A stretch of DNA of 64,000 nt from Thermosipho sp. (in: thermotogales) (GTDB taxonomy: Bacteria > Thermotogota > Thermotogae > Thermotogales > Fervidobacteriaceae): NCBI GenBank assembly GCA_017656345.1, contig JACDNZ010000009.1, positions 24,081 to 88,080 of the forward strand, given 5' to 3'. The notes under the pieces were generated by a model that saw only the letters and a list, made by a program, of their open reading frames with translations, was not told the DNA's origin and made no database searches. The translations under genes were made by a program, and so were the position numbers. This document shows, piece after piece, positions 57,939 to 64,000 of the stretch (position 1 is its first letter; every line of letters starts with the position of its first letter).

Positions 57939-58967
57939 AACAACAAAATAATATGGAATTTCAGTTTTGTATTTTCCTCTGAATTTTTTCTCTTTAATCA
58001 TTAATGAACTATCAAGATCATGAAAGTCAAAAGCTCCTGTTCCTGCAGCAAAGTGGATGCTTTGGTTGATTCCCAGGCTTGATTCTCCCATACAACCAAT
58101 CATAAGGTGCAAATTAGCAGCTTTGGCCATCTCAACTATTGCAAGGGCATCAGAAATACCACTTTTCATTAATTTTATATTTATGTAATCAACTGCTTCT
58201 TCTTTGATTAATCTCATAACATCAAATTTTGTTTTTGCACTTTCGTCTGCTCCAACCGGGAATGGAGAATTAAATCTTACAAATTTTAATCCTTCGATAT
58301 CTTGTGCAGGTACAGGTTGTTCGAAAACATTGATATCAATTCCCATTCTGTATATCTCATTTACGAATGTTATTGCCTGTTTTGGAGTATAACCCATGTT
58401 TGCATCAACAATATACTTTGCTCCCTTTGTAATTTCATATATTTTTTCAAGGGCTTTTATATCTTCTTTCAGATTCTCTCCAACTTTGATTTTTATAACG
58501 TTAAAACCTTCTTCAAATATTCTTCTAGCGTCATTTATTCTTTCTTCAAGGGTACCGATACTTATTGTTTTATCAGTTTCTATTTTTTCGCGTGCTCCTC
58601 CAAGAATTTGATAAACGGGGGTATTTATTTCCACTGAAAAAGCGTCTAAAACAGCATATTGGATAGCTGCTTTTATACTTGGAAAGGCAAAAAGTTTATC
58701 AGTAATATCAAAAATTTGTCTGTAATTTTTTGAATTAATTCCTTTGATCATTTCGTTGACAGTTTGTTCTAACGCAAATAAAGCTTCAACTTTCTCTCCG
58801 TTTACTCTAAATGAAGGAGATGCTTCCCCATATCCGATTGCTCCGTTATCTAGTTCAACAACAACTTCTATATTTGTGGTTTTTGTAGATATGCTCCCGG
58901 TAATATGAAATGGTTTTTCATATTCAAAGGTGTTGAGTTTAAATCTTACCGATTTGATTTTTCCCAT
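57936..58967 (-). CDS. L-Ala-D/L-Glu (dipeptide) epimerase
   Basis: Enolase-superfamily enzyme of 343 residues, muconate-lactonizing subgroup. Catalytic lysines are in 'VIKIKVGE' (KxK, near 162) and 'NIKLMKSGI' (near 264). Metal ligands are in 'IVDANMGY', 'FEQPVP' and 'GADES'. The 'DFHDLDSSLMI' segment near 320 is typical of Ala-Glu dipeptide epimerases, which recycle murein peptides. The downstream transglutaminase-like gene ends 13 bases before... upstream on the same strand, so the two share a transcript. ATG at 58967 follows AGGAG. Confidence 0.87.
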   Translation of the reverse strand: MGKIKSVRFKLNTFEYEKPFHITGSISTKTTNIEVVVELDNGAIGYGEASPSFRVNGEKVEALFALEQTVNEMIKGINSKNYRQIFDITDKLFAFPSIKAAIQYAVLDAFSVEINTPVYQILGGAREKIETDKTISIGTLEERINDARRIFEEGFNVIKIKVGENLKEDIKALEKIYEITKGAKYIVDANMGYTPKQAITFVNEIYRMGIDINVFEQPVPAQDIEGLKFVRFNSPFPVGADESAKTKFDVMRLIKEEAVDYINIKLMKSGISDALAIVEMAKAANLHLMIGCMGESSLGINQSIHFAAGTGAFDFHDLDSSLMIKEKKFRGKYKTEIPYYFVV

Positions 58968-58980
58968 ATTTTCACTCCTT

Positions 58981-60303
58981 TTATTTTAATTCTTTAAAAG
59001 ATAAAACTTCAATTTTTGACTCAGTATCAATAATATAACTATTTTTAGTTTCCATTTCACCTACTTGATTATCGTAAGGATCGTTTCTGTAAAATTTCTT
59101 TCTTGGAGTAAAATCAGCTTGAAAATCAAGGTTTGCAAACATTCTAAAGCCATCAAGATTGGTAAAATAGAATAATCTCATTTCTTCATTTTCCCTTCTA
59201 CTACTACCAAAAGACAGATCAACGGGAACCCAACCAGTATCTTTTAAATAGATTAGAGCCCAATCGTGTGGAGATGCTCCAAATGGTGTTACAAACCAAC
59301 CTGATTGCCACTTTGCGGGGATACCTGCCATTCTACATAAAGTTATGAAGGTGATGGCATAAAAACCGCAATCACCTTTGAATGTTGTTGTAACATATTC
59401 AGGAATGTTGTCGTATAAAGCATATGGTAGGACGTAAGAATAGGAAACGTTGAGAGATAGGTAATCGTATATTTTTCTTGCTGTTATATAGTCGTTTTCT
59501 TTATCAGTGTCTTTTAAAATCGTGTTTAAAATTTTTCCAAGATAAGGAGTAAACAAAATATGTGGAGGTTTTTCAGATAAATCACTTTTTCTGGGTTTGG
59601 GGCGAGAAAACTTCATAGAATTGCTGACCCATTCAGAGATAGTGTAACTAAATTCAACCCAGAAGATTTCAGAATCTTTTCCTTCAAAATGAATAGTTCT
59701 TTGTGGGGACTTATTTGAAGAAATTTTATATGTGTGACTTGTATTTAAAATTTTAACATTTTCTTGTTGGAATTCTCCTATGGGGAATGGTAGCCAAACT
59801 AATACACTATCGTTTTTAGGTTCTTTTCTTTTTATACTAATTCTTGCTTTAACTTTAAATTTTTTTGGAGATTTTGAATTAATAAGCCTTAAAACAGCAT
59901 CGTTGGTGATTTTTCGCATTTTTTGATTTGTCTGACGGACTTTTTGTTTTTCCTTATATTGCTTAAGTGAGAAACCTATATTGAAGTGAAATCTTTCTTG
60001 AAATCGCTGTTCACCTTTGATATATCTGAAATCAATATATCCGTGTTTTAATAAATTTTCAAAATCATTTGTTGTAACATCTTTAAAAAGCTTTTTAAAA
60101 AGTTTAATTGCTTCTTTTTTGTTGTATGGGTATACTCTTTCGAGAAGTTCTATTCTAAAAAGTTCGAACTTTAACCTTTCCTTTAATTCCTTTGGAATAC
60201 TTTTTTTCAACCTGGTTGCAATTGAATCTTTTGCTTGATCGAACATACCTAGCCAAATAAGTTTTTCTATATCATTTGGTAATGGTACTGTTAGAAATTT
60301 CAT
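58981..60303 (-). CDS. Transglutaminase-like (papain-fold) protein
   Basis: 440 residues without a signal peptide. A helical N-terminal region (1-140) precedes a beta domain and a transglutaminase core near 310-385. The triad is Cys in 'FKGDCGFYAITFITLCRMAGIPA', His in 'GASPHDWALIYL' and Asp in 'GWVPVDLSFGSS'. In bacteria such proteins are usually peptidases or amidases. Since the next gene on the strand is a dipeptide epimerase, hydrolysis of peptides or murein fragments is a reasonable inference. ATG 60303 follows GGGGGG; first gene of the pair. Confidence 0.82.
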   Translation of the reverse strand: MKFLTVPLPNDIEKLIWLGMFDQAKDSIATRLKKSIPKELKERLKFELFRIELLERVYPYNKKEAIKLFKKLFKDVTTNDFENLLKHGYIDFRYIKGEQRFQERFHFNIGFSLKQYKEKQKVRQTNQKMRKITNDAVLRLINSKSPKKFKVKARISIKRKEPKNDSVLVWLPFPIGEFQQENVKILNTSHTYKISSNKSPQRTIHFEGKDSEIFWVEFSYTISEWVSNSMKFSRPKPRKSDLSEKPPHILFTPYLGKILNTILKDTDKENDYITARKIYDYLSLNVSYSYVLPYALYDNIPEYVTTTFKGDCGFYAITFITLCRMAGIPAKWQSGWFVTPFGASPHDWALIYLKDTGWVPVDLSFGSSRRENEEMRLFYFTNLDGFRMFANLDFQADFTPRKKFYRNDPYDNQVGEMETKNSYIIDTESKIEVLSFKELK

Positions 60304-60414
60304 TATATCCCCCCTTTTTAATCTTTTAGAGATATTATAGCACCAAATTAGTTAGTAAAACAAATTATCTTGTAAGGGAGTTGAAGTTTATTTTTTTACA
60401 ATTTAGTGTTTTTG

Positions 60415-60443
60415 TTGACAATAGAGTTACTTTGTGTTAAAAT
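60415..60443 (+). promoter_or_regulatory. Promoter of the trp leader and trpB2
   Basis: TTGACA, exactly 17 bases, TAAAAT: near-consensus, 28 bases upstream of the leader-peptide start. Confidence 0.85.
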
Positions 60444-60471
60444 ACCAGAAACAAAAGAGGGGTGTATTATT

Positions 60472-60576
60472 TTGAAAAAGATTTTAAGTAATTTTAAAGT
60501 TATCAGATTAAATCAAAGTAAACAATTTGTTTGGTGGTGGAATAGCGGCAATTGTCCGCCACCTTTGTTGTGGTAA
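60472..60576 (+). CDS. trpL: Trp leader peptide
   Basis: A 34-codon frame starting at TTG 60472, behind a GAGGGG site. The peptide contains three consecutive Trp codons (60532-60540) and a fourth as its last residue (60571-60573), then TAA. Four Trp in 34 residues, directly before alternative hairpins and a tryptophan synthase gene, is the signature of a ribosome-sensing leader peptide. A functional product is not expected; translation itself is the signal. Confidence 0.9.
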   Translation: MKKILSNFKVIRLNQSKQFVWWWNSGNCPPPLLW

Positions 60577-60623
60577 ATCTTTTGAATGGACAATTGCCGG
60601 GCAAATATGCCCGGCATTTTTTT
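60532..60623 (+). promoter_or_regulatory. Tryptophan attenuator of trpB2
   Basis: Four segments can be read. Segment 1, 60533-60540 (GGTGGTGG, the Trp codons), pairs with 60556-60563 (CCGCCACC). Segment 2, 60546-60557, pairs over 12 bases with segment 3, 60588-60599 (GGACAATTGCCG), as antiterminator. Segment 3 also forms the 5' arm of the terminator, TGCCGGGCA (60595-60603) with TGCCCGGCA (60608-60616), followed by seven T. Stalling at scarce Trp-tRNA would block segment 1, allow 2:3 and let RNA polymerase pass. Confidence 0.9.
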
Positions 60624-60646
60624 AATAGTAGAAAAGGAGGGGGAAT

Positions 60647-61906
60647 ATGAGAGAATATGTAAATTTAAATTTTGAAGAGATGCCTAAGTATTGGTATAAC
60701 ATACTTGCGGACTTACCTTTTGAACTTGATCCACCGCTTGATCCTGAAACTAATAAACCAATTTCGTTAGAAAAATTATTGAGATTATTTCCGCAGCCAC
60801 TATTAGAACAAGAAATGTCAAATAAACGGTTTATTAAAATACCTGAAGATATACTTGAGGAATATGCGGTTTATAGACCAACGCTATTGATACGAGCAAG
60901 TTTTTTAGAAAGATATCTAGAAACTCCTGCAAAAATATACTATAAATACGAGGGAATAAGTCCTACCGGAAGCCACAAAACAAATACAGCACTTGCACAG
61001 GCGTATTATAATAAAATTTCCGGGACAAAGGTTCTTTATACCGAAACTGGAGCGGGACAATGGGGTAGTGCTCTTTCATATGCTGGGTTGAAATTTGGTT
61101 TGAAAGTAAAAGTATTTATGGTTAGAACGAGTTATAAGCAAAAACCTGCAAGAAAACAGTTAATGAATTTCTTCGAAGGTGAAGTTGTTCCTTCACCAAG
61201 TGATTTAACAGTATCTGGAAAAAGGTATAATAAGAATCATCCTGGAAGTCTTGGAATTGCCATAAGTGAAGCAATGGAAAAAGTTATAGAAAATGAAGAA
61301 GCAAAGTATGCCCTTGGAAGTGTATTAAATCATGTACTTTTACATCAGACAATAATAGGGCTTGAGACAAAAAAGCAATTAGAAAAATTAGGTTTAAGCC
61401 CCGATATAATCATAGGTTGTCATGGTGGTGGTTCCAATTTTGGTGGGACTATACTTCCTTTTGTTACTGAAAAGTTGTCTGGAAAAGATATAAAATTTTT
61501 AGCTTGTGAACCTGAAAGTTGTCCAACTCTGACAAAAGGTGAATATAGATATGATTTTGGAGATAGTGTGGGGTTTACACCTCTTTTAAAAATGTATACA
61601 CTTGGAAAAGATTTTATTCCACCTGAAATACACGCAGGTGGTTTAAGGTATCATGGTGCTGCACCGATTATTTCAATTCTGGCAAAAAAGAGATTAGTAG
61701 AAGCAGCTTCTTTTAAGCAAAGTGAGACTTTCAAAGCCGCAAAAATTTTTGCGAAACTTGAGGGAATAATACCTGCTCCTGAATCTGCTCATGCAATAGC
61801 TGGGGCAATAGAGGAAGCTCTAAAGGCAAAAAAAGAAAAGAAAAATAAAATAATTGTTTTTACACTTTCAGGTCACGGTCTTTTTGATTTATCGGCGTAT
61901 ATATAA
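60647..61906 (+). CDS. trpB2: Tryptophan synthase beta-like protein TrpB2
   Basis: PLP enzyme of 419 residues of the TrpB2 subgroup (longer N-terminus than TrpB1). Landmarks: 'RPTLLIRASFLERYLETPAKIYYKYEG', the PLP lysine in 'GSHKTNTALAQAYYN' near 110, 'TETGAGQWGSALSYAG', 'GCHGGGSNFGG' (phosphate loop) and the C-terminal 'LSGHGLFDL'. TrpB2 proteins make Trp from indole and serine (or phosphoserine) and bind TrpA poorly. No other trp gene is in the window, so it is a stand-alone gene governed by the attenuator. GGAGGGGG precedes the ATG. Confidence 0.94.
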   Translation: MREYVNLNFEEMPKYWYNILADLPFELDPPLDPETNKPISLEKLLRLFPQPLLEQEMSNKRFIKIPEDILEEYAVYRPTLLIRASFLERYLETPAKIYYKYEGISPTGSHKTNTALAQAYYNKISGTKVLYTETGAGQWGSALSYAGLKFGLKVKVFMVRTSYKQKPARKQLMNFFEGEVVPSPSDLTVSGKRYNKNHPGSLGIAISEAMEKVIENEEAKYALGSVLNHVLLHQTIIGLETKKQLEKLGLSPDIIIGCHGGGSNFGGTILPFVTEKLSGKDIKFLACEPESCPTLTKGEYRYDFGDSVGFTPLLKMYTLGKDFIPPEIHAGGLRYHGAAPIISILAKKRLVEAASFKQSETFKAAKIFAKLEGIIPAPESAHAIAGAIEEALKAKKEKKNKIIVFTLSGHGLFDLSAYI

Positions 61907-61907
61907 C

Positions 61908-61937
61908 AAAAAAGCCACCAAAGCAGGTGGCTTTTAA
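61908..61937. terminator. Bidirectional terminator between trpB2 and the hexomutase gene
   Basis: AAAAGCCACC/GGTGGCTTTT, 10-bp stem; its right arm overlaps the stop codon of the minus-strand gene, and six T follow on that strand. Confidence 0.88.
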
Positions 61938-63661
61938 ATTTTAGCAACGATATTTCTAAAAGTTTTTTCAAATAATCTCAATTTTTCTTCTGATTCTTCT
62001 TTGGTTTTTGCAAAAGAATAGATATAAACCTTCAATTTTGGTTCAGTACCAGATGGTCTGATTGCATACCAGGAACCATCGTCAAAGAAAAATCTTAGAA
62101 CGTTGGAAGAAGGAATGTGTTCTCTGTTAACTTCTCCTATTTTGTTTCCATCTTTGTCATATTCTACTCCTTCAAGATAGTCAATGTAGCTTGTTAAAGA
62201 TAGATTTCCAATCTTTTTGGGGAAGTTGTTTCTGTAGTAACTCATAATACTTTTGATTTTTTCCATTCCTTCTATTCCTTCATAAATTAGTGAAAAGTTA
62301 TTTTCAAGGTAGTAACCATGTTTTTCGTATAGCTCATTTAAAACGTCGACAAGGGTTTTTCCAAACTTTTTATAATATCCAGCTGCTTCAGAAAGAAGCA
62401 TAGCAGAAATTACCCCATCTTTATCTCTAACGAAATTTCCTGTGACAAAACCTATGCTTTCTTCGTAACCAAATTCGAATTGGAATCCCTCTTTTTCGAG
62501 TTTGTTTTCAAGTCCACAAATGTTTTTGAAACCTGTTAGGGTTTCAAATGTTTCAACGTTAAATTCACTTGCAATTATCTTTCCTAGATTGCCAGTTACA
62601 ATTGATTTTATTATTATACTCTTGTTCGAAAGTAAATTTTTTTCTTTTCGCTGGCTTAACAAATATTGTATCAAAATAGCACCGGTTTGGTTTCCATTTA
62701 GGGCTACATATTCACCATTATGTTTAATCATAACTGCTAGTCTGTCACAATCAGGATCTGTTGCAATAACAATATCCGCATCTTTTTCGGTTGCAAGTTT
62801 TAGTGCAAGTTTAAAAGCGTTTAAATCTTCAGGGTTTGGATAACCAACTGTTGTAAAATTTGGGTCAGGAAGTTCTTGTTCTTTTACAACAAATACATTT
62901 TTAAATCCTCTTTCTTTTAGAATATGTCTAACAGGAATATTACCTGTGCCATTTAATGGTGTGTATACAATTTTTATGTCTTTATCGATATCATCGTTTA
63001 ATGTGAGTTCTAAAACTTTTTTATAATATGCTTTGTCAACTTCTTGACCAATTATTTTTATCAATCCATTTGCAATTCCTTCATCAAAAGGTATTTTTTT
63101 GACCATTCCAAAATCTGTGATTGATTGAATGTTATTTTGAATGGGTATCGCAACGTCGTCTAAAATTTGTGAACCCTCTTCCCAGTAAACTTTGTATCCA
63201 TTATATTCTGGAGGATTGTGACTTGCAGTTATAACTATTCCGGCCGTTGCATTTAAGTATCTGACAGCAAATGATAGTTCTGGGGTTGGTCTTATATCTT
63301 CAAAGATATAAACTTTTATCCCATTTCCAGAAAGAACTTCTGCTGCAATTTTTGCAAAATCTTTTGAGAAGTGTCTAACATCATAAGCAATGACAACACC
63401 TTTTTTAGCTCTTTCGGGACCTTTTGAGTTAATAAAATCAGCAAGTCCCTGAGTTGTTCTTGCGACAATATATTTATTCATTCTATTAGTGCCGGCCCCT
63501 AATTTTCCTCTTAAGCCTGCGGTTCCAAATTCAAGATCTTTGAAGAATCTTTCTTTTATTTCATCTTCGTTGTCTTTAATTGATTCTAATTCCCTTTTTG
63601 TATCATTATCTATATATGGGCTTTCAAGCCATTTTAAGTATTCTTTCATAAAATCATTCAT
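61934..63661 (-). CDS. Phosphoglucomutase/phosphomannomutase (alpha-D-phosphohexomutase)
   Basis: 575-residue enzyme interconverting hexose 1- and 6-phosphates. The metal and sugar loops are clear: 'FGTAGLRGKLGAGTNRMN', the phosphoserine loop 'GIVITASHNPPEYNGYKV' near 140, the metal loop 'VIATDPDCDRLAV' near 300, 'GYEESIGFV' near 400 and the phosphate-binding 'AIRPSGTEPKLKVY' at the C-terminus. This is the long PGM2/PMM2-like bacterial form. ATG 63661 follows AAGGAGGTG; an upstream start is unlikely. A LacI-type operator about 70 bases upstream may control it. Confidence 0.92.
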   Translation of the reverse strand: MNDFMKEYLKWLESPYIDNDTKRELESIKDNEDEIKERFFKDLEFGTAGLRGKLGAGTNRMNKYIVARTTQGLADFINSKGPERAKKGVVIAYDVRHFSKDFAKIAAEVLSGNGIKVYIFEDIRPTPELSFAVRYLNATAGIVITASHNPPEYNGYKVYWEEGSQILDDVAIPIQNNIQSITDFGMVKKIPFDEGIANGLIKIIGQEVDKAYYKKVLELTLNDDIDKDIKIVYTPLNGTGNIPVRHILKERGFKNVFVVKEQELPDPNFTTVGYPNPEDLNAFKLALKLATEKDADIVIATDPDCDRLAVMIKHNGEYVALNGNQTGAILIQYLLSQRKEKNLLSNKSIIIKSIVTGNLGKIIASEFNVETFETLTGFKNICGLENKLEKEGFQFEFGYEESIGFVTGNFVRDKDGVISAMLLSEAAGYYKKFGKTLVDVLNELYEKHGYYLENNFSLIYEGIEGMEKIKSIMSYYRNNFPKKIGNLSLTSYIDYLEGVEYDKDGNKIGEVNREHIPSSNVLRFFFDDGSWYAIRPSGTEPKLKVYIYSFAKTKEESEEKLRLFEKTFRNIVAKI

Positions 63662-63731
63662 TTGAAACACCTCCTTCAATCTATTTTACCACACGAAAAA
63701 AGATGAATAGTTAATATTTTGTGACACGATA

Positions 63732-63745
63732 TGTAAACGCTTACA
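63732..63745. promoter_or_regulatory. LacI-type operator, copy 1
   Basis: TGTAAACGCTTACA, CG-centred near-palindrome, 71 bases upstream of the minus-strand hexomutase gene and 156 upstream of the plus-strand sugar-binding protein gene. Confidence 0.75.
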
Positions 63746-63867
63746 AAAAAATACAAAATTAAAAGAATTTTGTGGTTAATTCGGGATATTCTCGGGTGAT
63801 ATTTTCTGGAAAGCGATAGTATTATTTGGATAATTTGCGTAAAAAATGCTAACCTTTTTGCGATGAA

Positions 63868-63881
63868 TGTAAACGCTTACA
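63868..63881. promoter_or_regulatory. LacI-type operator, copy 2
   Basis: TGTAAACGCTTACA, identical to copy 1 and 136 bases from it, ending just before the ribosome site AGGAGGTGAT of the last gene. Confidence 0.78.
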
Positions 63882-63900
63882 AAAATAAGGAGGTGATTTT

Positions 63901-64000
63901 ATGAGAAAATTGTTAGTTTTATCCATTGTTTTCTTTGCTGTAGCTCTATTTTCGGCTAATATTGTTTTCTGGACAGCTCCCAATCCTTTACAGGAACAAT
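63901..64000 (+). CDS. Exported sugar-binding protein of an ABC importer, 5' part only
   Basis: The first 33 codons, cut by the right edge. The ATG at 63901 follows AGGAGGTGAT. The product starts with a signal peptide (MRKLLVLSIVFFAVALFSA) and a mature beginning 'NIVFWTAPNPLQEQ', like family-1 solute-binding proteins, whose mature part opens with I-x-F-W. The operator immediately before the ribosome site suggests sugar-responsive repression. Substrate not determinable from this fragment. Confidence 0.7.
   Translation, partial: MRKLLVLSIVFFAVALFSANIVFWTAPNPLQEQ

Noticed and set aside
1..64000. Recently acquired island or prophage
   Set aside because: Composition and ribosome sites are uniform, genes are mostly core metabolism, and there is no integrase, transposase or flanking repeat.

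Overview
The window is AT-rich (roughly 30% G+C by eye) bacterial chromosome from the phylum Thermotogota, most probably Thermosipho. Marinitoga or Petrotoga cannot be excluded. The evidence is the mix of families: GH36 alpha-galactosidase of Thermotoga GalA type, GH3 beta-glucosidase, TrpB2, dipeptide epimerase, short EF-Ts, CinA, GlpX and many ABC sugar transporters. TTG/GTG starts behind strong GGAGG sites and clean TTGACA/TATAAT promoters are common. I see no prophage, insertion sequence, rRNA operon or CRISPR array. There is one tRNA (Pro, GGG).

Layout. 1-5.3 kb: start of a TatD nuclease gene (minus), then a plus-strand run of an NMT1/SsuA-type ABC importer, RtcB RNA ligase and an MFS transporter. 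5.3-8.4 kb: minus-strand DUF4405 protein, GlpX, an RsuA-type pseudouridine synthase and FolP. 8.5-16 kb: transporters and hydrolases, namely GntP, an NSS symporter with a 32-residue MetS-like partner, two alpha/beta hydrolases, a PiT/DUF47 phosphate pair and a barrel-like exported protein. 16.4-22.2 kb: GalA, a radical-SAM/HhH protein (COG4277 type), a LysM-acid phosphatase fusion, a membrane diguanylate cyclase and tRNA-Pro. 22.6-25.7 kb: a UgpB-A-E-like importer without ATPase. 26.2-32.3 kb: RmlA-like nucleotidyltransferase, Cof phosphatase, HisS, a pilin-like protein with no ordinary start codon and an ABC exporter. 32.3-42.6 kb: eight tightly packed minus-strand genes (UvrD-like helicase, DUF72, ECF sigma, anti-sigma, exported sensor-like protein, COG1031-type radical SAM with HhH, GAF-GGDEF, PRTase-RecQ fusion). 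43-48.7 kb: SRPBCC protein, LacI regulator, CinA, PyrG, HisJ-like phosphatase and EF-Ts. 48.8-53.6 kb: GlyA, three type IV pilin-like proteins, NagA and a CoA-binding protein. 54-64 kb: aldo/keto reductase, GH3, PhzF, dipeptide epimerase, transglutaminase-like protein, attenuator-controlled TrpB2, phosphohexomutase and the start of a sugar-binding protein.

The strongest non-coding signals are three. (1) A complete ribosome-mediated tryptophan attenuator lies at 60415-60623, with a consensus promoter, a leader peptide carrying Trp-Trp-Trp and a fourth Trp, mutually exclusive antiterminator and terminator helices, and an orphan trpB2 downstream. (2) A candidate replication origin lies at 42598-42995: a gene-free stretch with at least six copies of a GGTAAG motif, including a 10-bp inverted repeat, at the place where hand-counted G/C asymmetry of the plus strand changes sign. 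(3) There are LacI-type operators: one on top of the cinA-lacI promoter, and two identical copies between the mutase and sugar-binding-protein genes.

Together the genes describe a fermentative, sugar- and peptide-scavenging anaerobe. The importers feed GalA, GH3, NagA and phosphosugar enzymes. DNA-maintenance proteins, an envelope-stress-type sigma unit and c-di-GMP synthesis share one transcription unit beside the candidate origin.
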